In this document: positions 1 to 8,437 of the stretch, piece after piece
Layout: the number at the start of each line of letters is the position of its first letter
Position numbering within the stretch: the stretch's first letter is position 1
Assembly (NCBI RefSeq): GCF_921292975.1
Contig: NZ_CAKLCM010000002.1
Span: 1,736,001-1,800,000, forward strand
DNA from: Vibrio hippocampi
GTDB taxonomy: Bacteria; Pseudomonadota; Gammaproteobacteria; Enterobacterales; Vibrionaceae
Length of the DNA: 64,000 bases
Direction: 5' to 3'
The notes under the pieces: generated by a model
What the model was told of the DNA's origin: nothing
What the model saw: only the letters and a program-made list of their open reading frames with translations
Databases searched by the model: none
Translations under genes and position numbers: made by a program

Positions 1-572
1 CCGATATTGTTTCATTTAATGAGACAGCCGAACTGCAAGACGTGTTTGCATTAGAGACTCAAAACCGCTTTATCGCTGCGCTTAACGCATGCCCTAACGG
101 TGTGATTCGCATGAGCGACGATATTCAAGGTGTGGTAGAAACGTCTCTTAACCTTGGTGTGATTACGACTGAGCAAGATAACGTTCAGGTGCTATGTTTA
201 ATCCGCTCACTGATTGATTCTGGACGTGAGCAGGTGGAAAGCATGCTCGCTTCTGTTGCTGAGCTTGCTGGTGCAACCATCACTTGTTCAGGTGCTTACC
301 CTGGTTGGAAACCTGATCCAGATTCAGAGATCATGGCAGTGTTCCGTGACATGTATGAAGGCATCTATGGTAACAAACCAAACATCATGGTGATTCACGC
401 TGGTCTTGAGTGTGGTCTATTTAAAGAACCTTACCCGCAAATGGATATGGTTTCCTTTGGTCCAACAATCAAGTTCCCACATTCTCCTGACGAGAAAGTG
501 AAAATTGACACCGTTGAGCTATATTGGAATCAAATGGTCGCACTCCTAGAAGCCATCCCCTCTAAAGCCTAG
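1..572 (+). CDS. pepD: Aminoacyl-histidine dipeptidase PepD, C-terminal part (5' truncated by window edge)
   Basis: The reading frame is already open at base 3 and runs to TAG at 572, giving about 189 C-terminal residues of a protein whose family is normally about 485 residues; an in-frame GTG at 42 is internal and not the start. PepD is a cytosolic zinc dipeptidase of the M20 family that cleaves Xaa-His and other dipeptides. The visible part carries the C-terminal catalytic-domain signature HAGLECGLF and the following FGPTIKFPHSPDE stretch, where PepD has metal-binding and substrate residues. No frameshift is visible. The stop codon is followed by a strong intrinsic terminator, so the transcript ends here and the next two small genes are separate. 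Confidence 0.95.
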   Translation, partial: DIVSFNETAELQDVFALETQNRFIAALNACPNGVIRMSDDIQGVVETSLNLGVITTEQDNVQVLCLIRSLIDSGREQVESMLASVAELAGATITCSGAYPGWKPDPDSEIMAVFRDMYEGIYGNKPNIMVIHAGLECGLFKEPYPQMDMVSFGPTIKFPHSPDEKVKIDTVELYWNQMVALLEAIPSKA

Positions 573-588
573 CACCTAGCGCTTATTT

Positions 589-626
589 TAAAGCCGACTG
601 CGAAACAAACGCAGCGGCTTTTTTTA
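589..626 (+). terminator. Intrinsic terminator of pepD
   Basis: AAAGCCGACTGCG pairs with CGCAGCGGCTTT apart from one bulged A, and a run of seven T follows. It lies 17 bases after the pepD stop. Confidence 0.85.
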
Positions 627-708
627 TACCTAAACCCCGTCGACAATTGAGGTCATGGGGCGATAAGTATATATTGAGAACCAGTATCAACTTCAAAGAG
701 AATCCATT

Positions 709-915
709 ATGCAAGTTTACGACTGCTGTCCTCTAGTTCGTGAAATCTACGCTCAAATTGGTAGCGGCGATCAAGGATATATTCCTCAAGCCATCACCTG
801 TGCCTTAAAAACCCTGAATGATATTGCTGCAGATGAGTCTCTGCCAAAAGATACGCGTGAAAGCGCCGCATTTGCTGCTGCTAACCTACTGATTTCTGAC
901 TTCGACGATCAGTAA
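709..915 (+). CDS. yaeP: YaeP family protein (UPF0253)
   Basis: This 68-residue acidic protein matches the UPF0253/YaeP family over its whole length, as I recognise from the segments [17 protein letters not shown] and [14 protein letters not shown], which parallel E. coli YaeP (GSGDLGY..., AAYAAANLLVSD). The biochemical role of the family is unknown; the protein is soluble, without signal peptide or membrane segment. An AGAGAA ribosome-binding site precedes the ATG. The next gene starts 9 bases after the stop, so the two form a small operon that ends at the hairpin at 1144-1172. Confidence 0.88.
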   Translation: MQVYDCCPLVREIYAQIGSGDQGYIPQAITCALKTLNDIAADESLPKDTRESAAFAAANLLISDFDDQ

Positions 916-924
916 GGCGGTATC

Positions 925-1116
925 ATGGATTTAGCAAATTTTAATAACATGGACCCAGTGATGTTGATGAGCATCATCAATATGAAATTGAGAGACGATT
1001 TCTCCGGTGACCTCGACCAATTGGTTCGCTACTTTGATATCGACAAGCAGGCACTGATCGACAAACTGGCGGCTGCGGGTTTTGATTTTCTGAGTGAGGC
1101 GGGACAGTTCCGCTAA
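925..1116 (+). CDS. DUF4250 domain-containing protein
   Basis: The 63-residue product has the DUF4250 pattern: an N-terminal NFNNMDPVMLMSIINMKLRD segment, a short helix-turn-like region (LVRYFDIDKQALIDKLAAAG) and a C-terminal F-x-SEAGQFR. The middle resembles a small DNA-binding helix-turn-helix, but the function of the family is unknown to me. It follows yaeP by 9 bases with GGCGG as a possible ribosome-binding site and shares its transcript. Size and composition fit a genuine small cytosolic protein. Confidence 0.85.
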   Translation: MDLANFNNMDPVMLMSIINMKLRDDFSGDLDQLVRYFDIDKQALIDKLAAAGFDFLSEAGQFR

Positions 1117-1143
1117 TTTAGTCGTGAGTCATCCAGCCAAATG

Positions 1144-1172
1144 AAACAGGCCACCGAAAAGGTGGCCTGTTT
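1144..1172. terminator. Bidirectional hairpin between the DUF4250 gene and yggN
   Basis: A perfect 12-base stem (AAACAGGCCACC / GGTGGCCTGTTT) with a 5-base loop sits 28 bases after the DUF4250 stop. It could end transcripts from both sides; the T-tract is short in each direction. Confidence 0.7.
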
Positions 1173-1173
1173 G

Positions 1174-1224
1174 TTAACTAAAGCGGTTTATTAACTAAAG
1201 CGGCTTGTTATCTAAAGCTATTTG
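1174..1224. repeat. Three 17-base tandem units downstream of yggN
   Basis: Three consecutive units of exactly 17 bases (1174-1190, 1191-1207, 1208-1224) share TTA-CTAAAGC. The first two differ only in the last four bases and the third is more diverged. They lie at the 3' side of the minus-strand yggN gene and belong to a recurring class of short tandem duplications in this window. Confidence 0.9.
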
Positions 1225-1251
1225 TTCGCAAAAAACTGGCGAACGATTTAG

Positions 1252-2019
1252 TTAAATCGTAAACACTTGATAATCTTTTAATTCCGGGATCTTACGCTGT
1301 AACTCTTGCTCTTGGGTCGCAACATCATCCAGTGAATCACAGTAGTCTTTCGCTTCTTGCTGTAATTGCTTGGACTGCTGTTGGTAAGTATCTGCGAGTT
1401 GTGCTTGCAACTCACTCCACTGATTCTGTAGTTCGGTAAGATTAAATGAGCCATCTTGCTGCATTTTTTCTTGCATCACTTGAAAAGCACTGGCAAAAAA
1501 CTCTTTATCAAAGGATTCTCTGGCTTTGGCGAAATCTTGTTGCCAGTTATCCATAAACGAGCTGAATGCCTCTGATTTCAAGACAAACTCATCCCCTTGT
1601 TGATAGCGTGACGACACATCATTGAAAAACTCGGTGATTACCTGCTTCACATTCTGGAATGCTTCTGAGTTGTCAAAGCTTGCCGCTACATCATCAATAA
1701 TGTCATGTGAAAGAGCTAAGCCGTTCTCTGCCAACTTCTTCGCTTGAGGAAGATGTTTATTCATGTTCTGGCGGTACGCTTCAAGCGCGTCCTGTTGAAG
1801 TTGGTCGAGCTCTATTTTTTTGCCATTGATATGCAGATTGTTATCTTTATCAATTAACACCTTAGAGTTGGACTCACCCACAATTTCCACTTGCTGACCA
1901 TCAAGGTGTACTTCATTTTTTATATCAACACGACAGGCTTCTAGCGCCGAAGCCTTTGAACTCATTAGCGCTAGCCCTAGCAGTAAAGTGCTACTGGAGA
2001 GTGCTTTTACAAATTTCAT
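1252..2019 (-). CDS. yggN: YggN family periplasmic protein (DUF2884)
   Basis: The 255-residue product begins with a signal peptide (MKFVKALSS followed by a leucine-rich core and a cleavage site near SKASA-LEA), so it is exported. The mature part opens with CRVDIKNEVHLDGQQVEIVG and a DKDNNLHINGKKIEL beta segment, then a long glutamine-rich helical region (residues about 70-235) predicted to be coiled coil, matching the YggN/DUF2884 architecture. Two cysteines (near residues 29 and 227) could form a disulfide. The function is not known. The last codons form part of a small palindrome that includes the stop codon. It is transcribed in the same direction as dinB and the Gre-like gene, 39 bases downstream of the latter. 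Confidence 0.82.
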   Translation of the reverse strand: MKFVKALSSSTLLLGLALMSSKASALEACRVDIKNEVHLDGQQVEIVGESNSKVLIDKDNNLHINGKKIELDQLQQDALEAYRQNMNKHLPQAKKLAENGLALSHDIIDDVAASFDNSEAFQNVKQVITEFFNDVSSRYQQGDEFVLKSEAFSSFMDNWQQDFAKARESFDKEFFASAFQVMQEKMQQDGSFNLTELQNQWSELQAQLADTYQQQSKQLQQEAKDYCDSLDDVATQEQELQRKIPELKDYQVFTI

Positions 2020-2058
2020 TACCCTATCCTCTTACGACGTCATTCATCACCCAATGGG

Positions 2059-2535
2059 TTAATGCAGCGCCACTATAGCATAGTAAACACTGCGCTCACC
2101 AACCTGAACCTCTACCTCATCGTCAAGTTGCTTATTATGCAGCTTTTTACCCAGTGGTGATTCCGGCGTTACGGTGGTGAGTGCAAATTGAGGCAGTTTT
2201 ATCCCGCCAGCACAAGGCAACATCATAAACCGCTGTCGTTTGTCATTCTCATCTTCGACTTCAACGATACACGCAAGCGCAACCTTATCCATTGATTTTT
2301 CGCTATGAGCAACTAACTGTTCGAGCCTTTTAATGTCGGCATGTATTTGCTGCAATCGTACCGCCTGACCATGAGCAAGATATGACGCTTCCAGCGCCAG
2401 AGTGTCATATTTATGCTCTGGCACCGTCTGCTCATTGGTCGCCGCATCGACCGTTTGCGCCATCGCTGATTCAAGGGTTGTCACCTTGTCTTGCAATTGC
2501 GCGATCACAGCAGCAATAATTTCAGGCTTGTTCAT
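2059..2535 (-). CDS. GreA/GreB-like transcription factor
   Basis: The 158-residue protein has the Gre layout: an N-terminal antiparallel coiled coil (about residues 1-80, many Leu/Ala heptads) and a C-terminal FKBP-like globular domain containing ITTVTPESPLGKKL-type sequence (here TTVTPESPLGKKLHNKQLDDEVEV), which is the hallmark of GreA/GreB C-terminal domains. Gre factors enter the RNA polymerase secondary channel and stimulate cleavage of backtracked RNA. The tip acidic pair typical of GreA (DLKEN) is not conserved in the same form, so cleavage activity is uncertain; an anti-Gre or Rnk-like role is possible. I chose the ATG at 2535 because GAGGAAC lies just upstream; a TTG four codons earlier is less likely. 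Its start lies inside the end of dinB (14-base overlap), implying translational coupling and SOS control. Confidence 0.8.
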   Translation of the reverse strand: MNKPEIIAAVIAQLQDKVTTLESAMAQTVDAATNEQTVPEHKYDTLALEASYLAHGQAVRLQQIHADIKRLEQLVAHSEKSMDKVALACIVEVEDENDKRQRFMMLPCAGGIKLPQFALTTVTPESPLGKKLHNKQLDDEVEVQVGERSVYYAIVALH

Positions 2536-3613
2536 CTTGTTCCTCAAACATACTCAATTGGCGGCTATTCTCTAACGGCTCTAACATAACATTCAAGCCC
2601 AACAGCCGAATTTCACGACCTTGTTGCCGTTCTAATACTTCCACTAACAGCTGTTTAAAGTAATCAAGCTCTAATCGGTTATGGACGTGTTCTATAGTGG
2701 TCTGTTTAAAATCGGAAAACTTAACCTTTATACCTTGTTTTATCACATTGCGCTTCGGCTTAGCCGTACTGAGTCGCCGCTCAAGTTCAGGGTATAACTT
2801 GTCCTCAATCACCTGCCAGCATTCTTGATACTGCTTAATATTGTGGGTAAACGTCCTTTCTACACCAATAGATTTGCGTTCTCGCTCGACCACAACTTCG
2901 CGGGCATCAATGCCATGGCTTTTATTCCACAGTGACGCGCCAAGTCGCCCGAACTTCATTAACAGCGTTCGGTGATCACTGTTTCTGATATCTAAACAGG
3001 TATACAGGTTTGCCTTATGAAGCTTCTCTAAGCTGACTTTTCCCACCCCTGGGATCTTACCCAAATCCAATTCATCAATGACCGATTGAACTTGGCTCGG
3101 TGCCACTACGAACTGACCGTTGGGCTTGTTCATATCCGAGGCGATCTTGGCTAAGAACTTGAGCGGCGCAACGCCAGCAGAGGCGGTCAGGTGTAACTCG
3201 TTCCAGATGTCATGTCGAATCGCTTCGGCAATTAAGGTGGCAGAGTTTTGCAGTTGGGGACAATCGGTGACGTCCAGATACGCTTCATCGAGAGAAAGTG
3301 GCTCAATCAATGAGGTATAGCGGCGAAATATTTCGTGGATCTGTTTTGATACTTGCTTATAGACCGACATACGACCCGGTACTAACAGTAAATCAGGACA
3401 CAACTTGAGTGCTTGACTGGTTGGCATAGCAGAGCGAATGCCGAATTTCCTTGCTTCATAATTACAGGTGCTAATCACCCCCCGCTGGCGCTGACTGCCG
3501 CCCACCGCTAATGGCTTTCCTTGATAGCTTGGGTTGTCCCGCATTTCCACAGCGGCGTAGAAGCAGTCCATATCAATATGGATAAATTTTCTCAACGTCT
3601 CAGACATAAGCAT
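2522..3613 (-). CDS. dinB: DNA polymerase IV (Y-family translesion polymerase)
   Basis: The product (363 residues, or 361 from the ATG at 3607) is full length for DinB. It shows the palm motif HIDMDCFYAAVEMRDNP near residue 12, the catalytic SLDEAYLDVT near residue 105, the helix-hairpin-helix IPGVGKVS, and the little-finger domain. The C terminus LSMFEEQDEQA ends in a QLSMF-like beta-clamp binding peptide. Pol IV copies past minor-groove lesions and extends mismatched ends at the cost of fidelity. A canonical LexA box lies 6 bases before the first ATG, so expression is SOS-induced. The downstream Gre-like gene overlaps by 14 bases. Confidence 0.97.
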   Translation of the reverse strand: MLMSETLRKFIHIDMDCFYAAVEMRDNPSYQGKPLAVGGSQRQRGVISTCNYEARKFGIRSAMPTSQALKLCPDLLLVPGRMSVYKQVSKQIHEIFRRYTSLIEPLSLDEAYLDVTDCPQLQNSATLIAEAIRHDIWNELHLTASAGVAPLKFLAKIASDMNKPNGQFVVAPSQVQSVIDELDLGKIPGVGKVSLEKLHKANLYTCLDIRNSDHRTLLMKFGRLGASLWNKSHGIDAREVVVERERKSIGVERTFTHNIKQYQECWQVIEDKLYPELERRLSTAKPKRNVIKQGIKVKFSDFKQTTIEHVHNRLELDYFKQLLVEVLERQQGREIRLLGLNVMLEPLENSRQLSMFEEQDEQA

Positions 3614-3619
3614 GAACCA

Positions 3620-3635
3620 CTGTTTTTATATACAG
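3620..3635 (-). promoter_or_regulatory. LexA (SOS) box of dinB
   Basis: CTGTTTTTATATACAG on the plus strand, read as CTGTATATAAAAACAG toward dinB, has the full CTG-N10-CAG LexA pattern with an AT-rich centre. Its place next to the dinB start fits direct repression by LexA. Confidence 0.9.
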
Positions 3636-3663
3636 TCAGTATACGGAAGTTTTTTCCGTCCAC

Positions 3664-3703
3664 AAAGAAAAAACCAGCGCTCTTAGCTCAGAGCACTGGT
3701 TTT
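3664..3703 (-). terminator. Terminator after nqrM
   Basis: A 14-base stem (AAAACCAGTGCTCT / AGAGCGCTGGTTTT on the minus strand, one G-T pair) with a 6-base loop is followed by TTCTTT. It separates the nqrM transcript from dinB. Confidence 0.85.
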
Positions 3704-3731
3704 ATCAGAATCCATTTGATCATAAACGGCT

Positions 3732-3965
3732 TTAAGCAATCCGGTCTTTGTCCCAAGCCGCCAATTTTTCGGCTCTAGCTTGCTCTCTTGCTTCGCGTTT
3801 TTTTCTGGCGTCACAAGGTTCTGGACAGTTACATACTTTATCAATGCCCATCGCACCCAAGCCGCCGCAACTGCCTTTGACCACTTTCTTCTGAAAGATG
3901 TAGCCGACTGACATCGCCGCAATGACTGCGAGAAAAATGCCAAAGGTAATTAAAAAGGTACTCAT
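3732..3965 (-). CDS. nqrM: Na+-NQR maturation protein NqrM
   Basis: The 77-residue protein has one N-terminal membrane helix (FLITFGIFLAVIAAMSVGYIF) followed by a cysteine-rich segment with four cysteines, GSCGG and VCNCPEPCDARKK, then a charged tail; this is the NqrM pattern. NqrM is required to insert the iron centre coordinated by NqrD and NqrE in the Nqr sodium pump, with the cysteines thought to carry iron. It lies 16 bases downstream of apbE, which together with the nqr operon makes a pump-plus-maturation block. A longer open frame overlapping it on the same strand lacks this pattern and is not the gene. Confidence 0.93.
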   Translation of the reverse strand: MSTFLITFGIFLAVIAAMSVGYIFQKKVVKGSCGGLGAMGIDKVCNCPEPCDARKKREAREQARAEKLAAWDKDRIA

Positions 3966-3981
3966 AAATTCAACTCACCCA

Positions 3982-5019
3982 CTATTTATTTAAGTATGGC
4001 TTAAAGGCTTCGGATGTCCATTCGACAAAACCTTGCTCTGTTTTAACAATCATCAACATTGGGATGTTCATGCTGTTGGCAATCTCAATAGACGTTTCTT
4101 CCCCCAAGACCATAAAACCGGTAGCTAAGCCGTCTGCCGTCATGGATGAAGGATCTAAAACCGTCACTGACACCACCTTGTTTGAGATTGGCTTACCCGT
4201 TGACGGGTCAATAATGTGAGAATAGCGCACACCATCGGTTTCAAAATAGTTTCGATAGTCTCCTGATGTTGCCACCGCCATATCACCCGGTTCAATAATC
4301 TCTTGAACTTGGCGTGAATCCACATCCGGTTTTTCAATCGCAATGCGCCATTTTACTCCTTCACGATTTAAGCCCTTTAGACGGATCTCGCCGCCCACTT
4401 CTACCATATAGTCGTCAATACCGGCATCATTAAGATACTCCGCGATCACATCAACACCCCAGCCTTTGGCAATGGTGGAAAGGTCAACATACAAGCTGCG
4501 AAGATCTTTTCTAAGCGTATCTTCTGTGGCAGAAAGGTGTTCAATACCAATTTGAGCGAGGCGCTTATCCAACTCTTGCTGTGTCGGAATTTTATCAGGC
4601 CTTGCTTCTGGACCAAATCCCCACAAATTAACCAAAGGACCGACGGTGACATCCAACGCCCCTTTCGTCACTTGGTTGAGGCGAATCGCTTCTTTCACCA
4701 CAATCGCCGTCTGCTTAGAGACTGGGAACGGCTCGGTTCCGTAGTAGCGATTAAAGCGACTTAACTCAGAATCTTGTCGGTAGGTCGACATCTGAGCATT
4801 GACTTGCTCAAGTAATTTGTTGACTTGTTCTTGAATCAGCTCGGGCTTCGGAGCACGGTCCGTCTCGATATATTTGATATTATACAGCGTGCCCATGGTC
4901 GGACCGCTCAAATGAATCTGCTCACGGGAATCACTGCAAGCGGTAAACATAAATACCGACACTAAACCTAATAAAATCAGCTTCACTCGGTTGGTTAGAT
5001 GAAACATACCTTTACTCAC
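3982..5019 (-). CDS. apbE: FAD:protein FMN transferase ApbE
   Basis: The 345-residue product carries a lipoprotein signal (residues 1-28, lipobox MFTAC) and is tethered on the periplasmic side. The ApbE signature is present: SGPTMGTLYNIKY, then STIAKGWGVDVIAEYL, EVGGEIRLKG, and ATSGDYRNYFE-x-HIIDPSTGKPI near residues 245-275. ApbE cuts FAD and attaches FMN through a phosphoester bond to a threonine of the acceptor; its acceptors in the Nqr pump are NqrB and NqrC, encoded just upstream. It is separated from nqrF by a terminator, so it may have its own promoter or depend on read-through, and is followed after 16 bases by nqrM. Confidence 0.96.
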   Translation of the reverse strand: MSKGMFHLTNRVKLILLGLVSVFMFTACSDSREQIHLSGPTMGTLYNIKYIETDRAPKPELIQEQVNKLLEQVNAQMSTYRQDSELSRFNRYYGTEPFPVSKQTAIVVKEAIRLNQVTKGALDVTVGPLVNLWGFGPEARPDKIPTQQELDKRLAQIGIEHLSATEDTLRKDLRSLYVDLSTIAKGWGVDVIAEYLNDAGIDDYMVEVGGEIRLKGLNREGVKWRIAIEKPDVDSRQVQEIIEPGDMAVATSGDYRNYFETDGVRYSHIIDPSTGKPISNKVVSVTVLDPSSMTADGLATGFMVLGEETSIEIANSMNIPMLMIVKTEQGFVEWTSEAFKPYLNK

Positions 5020-5101
5020 CTATGGATAGGATTAACGGTTGGTTTTGAATACTGTTATTGTTCGAGAATTCAATACACAAAACAGACCGCTGTTCGTTCA
5101 A

Positions 5102-5150
5102 AATAATTCTACCTGTCAAAAATAACTATTCTACCAGGCAAAAATAACAA
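5102..5150. repeat. Two-unit tandem duplication between nqrF and apbE
   Basis: AATAA-TTCTACC...CAAA occurs twice back to back (5102-5120 and 5121-5142, 19 and 22 bases), with a third AATAAC start following. It abuts the nqrF terminator. Confidence 0.8.
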
Positions 5151-5179
5151 TGGCTGACTCATCAGAGCCAGCCATTGTT
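5146..5179 (-). terminator. Terminator of the nqr operon
   Basis: AACAATGGCTG and CAGCCATTGTT form a perfect 11-base stem around a 12-base loop, followed on the minus strand by ATTTTTG. It lies 17 bases after the nqrF stop and separates nqrF from apbE. Confidence 0.85.
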
Positions 5180-5195
5180 TACTTATGAGCTTGGC

Positions 5196-6419
5196 TTAGC
5201 CACCAAAGTCATCAAGTAGGATGTTTTCATCCTCAACACCTAGATCTTTCAGCATGCCGATAACCGCTGCGTTCATCATAGGTGGACCACACATGTAGTA
5301 CTCACAATCTTCTGGCGCTTCATGGTCCTTCAGGTAGTTCTCATAAATAACGTTATGAATAAAACCTGTGTAACCATCCCAGTTATCCTCTGGTGAAGGA
5401 TCGGATAGCGCAACGTGCCATTGGAAGTTGTCGTTTTCTGCTTGTAGACCGTCAAAGTCTTCCACATAAAACATTTCACGCTTCGAACGAGCACCATACC
5501 AGAAAGACATCTTACGCGTAGATTTCAAACGCTTCAGTTGGTCGAAGATATGAGAGCGCATCGGTGCCATACCCGCACCACCGCCAATGAAGACCATTTC
5601 ATTATCGGTTTCTTTAGCGAAGAACTCACCAAATGGACCTGAAATCGTACACTTATCACCCTCTTTCAGCGACCAGATAAACGAAGACATGATACCTGGT
5701 GGGACATCTGGGTTATTAGGCGGCGGCGTAGCGATACGCACGTTCAGCATAATAATCCCTTCCTCTTCTGGATAGTTCGCCATTGAGTAAGCACGGATAG
5801 TCTCTTCATTGACCGTCGACTCGTAACGGAACAGGTTAAATTTGTCCCAGTCCTCACGATACTCTTCCGGTACATCGAATTCTGAGTACTTCACATGGTG
5901 AGCTGGCGCTTCAATTTGAATATAACCACCCGCACGGAATGGTACCGATTCGCCATCAGGGATCTGCAGCTTAAGCTCTTTGATGAAGGTCGCTTTGTTA
6001 TCATTAGAGATAACGCTGCATTCCCACTTCTTAACGCCAAAGATCTCTTCAGGAAGCTCGATGTCCATGTCGGTTTTCATATTCACCTGACAGGCCAAAC
6101 GCTCGCCTTCTCTTGCCTCACCTTTTGAGATGTGGTCAAGCTCAGTTGGCAAAATATCACCGCCACCTGATTTTACTTTTACACGACACTGACCACATGA
6201 GCCACCGCCACCACAAGCTGAAGAAACGAATACGCCCGCTCCAGCGAGGGCACTTAGCAGCTTGCCGCCAGGTTGAGTGACGATCGCTTTGTCCGCATCG
6301 CCATTCACTGAGATTGTGATGTCACCTGTTGGTACTAGCTTAGACTTGGCGAATAAAATCACCAGCACTAACGCTAGAACAATCAGTGTAAACATCACTA
6401 CACCTAGGATAATGTCCAT
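5196..6419 (-). CDS. nqrF: Na+-translocating NADH:quinone reductase subunit F
   Basis: This 407-residue subunit is the electron entry point of the pump. It has one N-terminal membrane helix (residues about 3-25), a 2Fe-2S ferredoxin domain with the four ligands in [10 protein letters not shown] and LACQ (residues about 69-111), an FAD domain with RAYSMANYP, and an NADH-binding domain with [13 protein letters not shown] and the C-terminal CGPPMMN-DDFGG. It takes hydride from NADH onto FAD and passes electrons through the 2Fe-2S centre into the membrane subunits. It is the last gene of nqrABCDEF, 17 bases after nqrE. Confidence 0.98.
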   Translation of the reverse strand: MDIILGVVMFTLIVLALVLVILFAKSKLVPTGDITISVNGDADKAIVTQPGGKLLSALAGAGVFVSSACGGGGSCGQCRVKVKSGGGDILPTELDHISKGEAREGERLACQVNMKTDMDIELPEEIFGVKKWECSVISNDNKATFIKELKLQIPDGESVPFRAGGYIQIEAPAHHVKYSEFDVPEEYREDWDKFNLFRYESTVNEETIRAYSMANYPEEEGIIMLNVRIATPPPNNPDVPPGIMSSFIWSLKEGDKCTISGPFGEFFAKETDNEMVFIGGGAGMAPMRSHIFDQLKRLKSTRKMSFWYGARSKREMFYVEDFDGLQAENDNFQWHVALSDPSPEDNWDGYTGFIHNVIYENYLKDHEAPEDCEYYMCGPPMMNAAVIGMLKDLGVEDENILLDDFGG

Positions 6420-6436
6420 TGACTATTCCTTATACC

Positions 6437-7033
6437 TTACAGTTGAACACCAGAGAAAGACATGAAGCCCAGCGCCATCAAACCGACCGTGATAAACGTG
6501 ATACCAAGACCACGAAGACCCGGAGGGACATCTGAATACTTCATCTTCTCACGGATACCCGCTAACGCAACGATAGCCAGCATCCAACCCACACCAGAGC
6601 CAAAGCCATAAACCACAGACTCAGCAAAGTTATAATCACGCTGTACCATGAAAGATACGCCACCGAAGATCGCACAGTTAACCGTGATTAGCGGCAGGAA
6701 GATACCCAGTGCGTTGTATAGTGGTGGGAAGAAACGGTCTAACACCATCTCTAGGATCTGTACCAAAGCAGCGATAACACCGATGAAGGTGATAAAGTTA
6801 AGAAAGCTTAAGTCAACACCAGCAACCAATGCGTTTTCTTTCAACACTAGGTTATAAAGCAGGTTGTTCACAGGTACCGCAACCGTCAGCACCACGATAA
6901 CGGCAACACCAAGACCAAATGAGGTCTTCACTTTCTTAGATACCGCCAAAAACGTACACATACCTAAGAAGAAAGAGAGCGCCAAGTTTTCGATGAAAAT
7001 CGACTTAACCAGTAGACTAATATAATGTTCCAT
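6437..7033 (-). CDS. nqrE: Na+-translocating NADH:quinone reductase subunit E
   Basis: NqrE is a 198-residue integral membrane protein with six hydrophobic segments. It belongs to the RnfA/NqrE family and shows the conserved [13 protein letters not shown] and [11 protein letters not shown] segments, whose cysteines (together with those of NqrD) hold the iron centre midway across the membrane. It takes part in electron transfer coupled to outward Na+ movement. The length equals the family norm. The start lies 7 bases after the nqrD stop. Confidence 0.98.
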   Translation of the reverse strand: MEHYISLLVKSIFIENLALSFFLGMCTFLAVSKKVKTSFGLGVAVIVVLTVAVPVNNLLYNLVLKENALVAGVDLSFLNFITFIGVIAALVQILEMVLDRFFPPLYNALGIFLPLITVNCAIFGGVSFMVQRDYNFAESVVYGFGSGVGWMLAIVALAGIREKMKYSDVPPGLRGLGITFITVGLMALGFMSFSGVQL

Positions 7034-7040
7034 GACTACC

Positions 7041-7670
7041 TTACTCCTTCGCTTCTACTTGTTCTGGTTTAAAGATACGAATAACCCAGATCAGGAAGCC
7101 GATCAGGAAGAACGCAGACGGAGCAAGTAGCATCATACCGTTTGGCTGATACCAACCGCCATTACTGACTAACGGCAATACTTCCATACCAAATAGCTTG
7201 CCTGAGCCAAATAGCTCACGGAAGAAACCGACAGTAATCAGAACAAAACCATAACCAAGACCGTTACCAATACCATCAATCAATGATGGTAGAGGCTCAG
7301 ACTTCATTGCGAAAGCTTCCGCACGACCCATTACGATACAGTTAGTAATGATAAGACCCACGAATACCGAAAGCTGTTTTGAAATATCATACAGATACGC
7401 TTTCAATATTTGGTCTACCACGATTACCAATGACGCGATGATCGCCATTTGAACGATAATACGCACACTGTTTGGGATATGGTTGCGAATGAGAGATACA
7501 AAGAAGTTAGACAGTGCGGTTACAAAAATAACCGCCAGAGTCATAACGAACGCTGTCTCTAGTTTAGTGGTCACTGCCAGTGCAGAACAAACACCCAGAA
7601 CCTGCAAAGCGATTGGGTTATTGTCTAATACTGGAGCAACTAGGCTCTTTTTCACATCTTGAGCAGACAT
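7041..7670 (-). CDS. nqrD: Na+-translocating NADH:quinone reductase subunit D
   Basis: The 209-residue subunit is an inverted-topology paralogue of NqrE (RnfE/NqrD family) with six membrane helices. The conserved [16 protein letters not shown] and [13 protein letters not shown] segments contain the cysteines that share the iron centre with NqrE. The start overlaps the nqrC stop as TAATG, so the two are translationally coupled. It is full length. Confidence 0.98.
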   Translation of the reverse strand: MSAQDVKKSLVAPVLDNNPIALQVLGVCSALAVTTKLETAFVMTLAVIFVTALSNFFVSLIRNHIPNSVRIIVQMAIIASLVIVVDQILKAYLYDISKQLSVFVGLIITNCIVMGRAEAFAMKSEPLPSLIDGIGNGLGYGFVLITVGFFRELFGSGKLFGMEVLPLVSNGGWYQPNGMMLLAPSAFFLIGFLIWVIRIFKPEQVEAKE

Positions 7671-8437
7671 TAGTTTAGACCTCCATTACGAACTTTCGCT
7701 AGGAATGGACCAAAGCCCATATCACCCAACCAGAAGTCGAATGTTCCTTGTACACCATTACCGGTTAGGGTTGCACCTGACAGACCATCTACGCCATGCT
7801 CAGAGCCAGCAGGAGCGCCACCTTTAACCACTTTAATCGCTGGTTTGAAGTTTTCGTCGTACAGTTTTTTACCTTCGAACTGCGCACGCCAAGCTGGGTT
7901 TTCTACTTCACCACCCAATCCTGGAGTCTCACCTTGTTCGTAGTAGGTAATACCATTCACGGTATTACCGTCTGTTTGTACCGCCACAAACGCATACATC
8001 ATAGACCAAAGACCCGTACCGTGAACGGGCAAAATAATGCTGCTCACTTTGCCGTCTTGCTTCACTAGGTAAACCGTACCTACGTTAGCGCGGCGAATGA
8101 TTTTTGCTTTGTCTTGATCCGCGCTTAGGCGTATCGACTCTGCCGGATCTTTTGCAGCTTTACGTTGATCGTAACTGTTTGCATCACCGTCAACGAACTC
8201 ACCAGTGTCAAAATCAACAAGACGAGGTTCAATGTACTGCTGGTAAAGCTCAGCGACTGAACCTTCAGCGTTAATACCGGCAACGTCGACGATTTTCGAC
8301 TGCTTATCTAATACGGCATTCGCCACTTGTTTGTCACGCAAACCGACCGCGGCTAGCGATACGATAACTGAACATACTAAGCTCAGTGCGATAACAACAA
8401 ACAGCGTCTTTTTAATGCTATCGTTATTACTTGCCAT
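7670..8437 (-). CDS. nqrC: Na+-translocating NADH:quinone reductase subunit C
   Basis: The 255-residue protein has one N-terminal membrane helix (about residues 10-33) and a periplasmic domain that carries covalently bound FMN. The acceptor threonine is in the SGAT motif ([16 protein letters not shown], about residue 223), the target of ApbE. I start it at the ATG at 8437 giving [11 protein letters not shown], the conserved NqrC N terminus; an upstream in-frame start at 8470 would add 11 residues inside nqrB. The start overlaps the nqrB end by 11 bases. Confidence 0.97.
   Translation of the reverse strand: MASNNDSIKKTLFVVIALSLVCSVIVSLAAVGLRDKQVANAVLDKQSKIVDVAGINAEGSVAELYQQYIEPRLVDFDTGEFVDGDANSYDQRKAAKDPAESIRLSADQDKAKIIRRANVGTVYLVKQDGKVSSIILPVHGTGLWSMMYAFVAVQTDGNTVNGITYYEQGETPGLGGEVENPAWRAQFEGKKLYDENFKPAIKVVKGGAPAGSEHGVDGLSGATLTGNGVQGTFDFWLGDMGFGPFLAKVRNGGLN

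Noticed and set aside
3683..3943. An 86-codon frame on the minus strand over nqrM
   Set aside because: It overlaps nqrM out of frame; nqrM has the membrane helix and cysteine pattern of its family and the frame does not.
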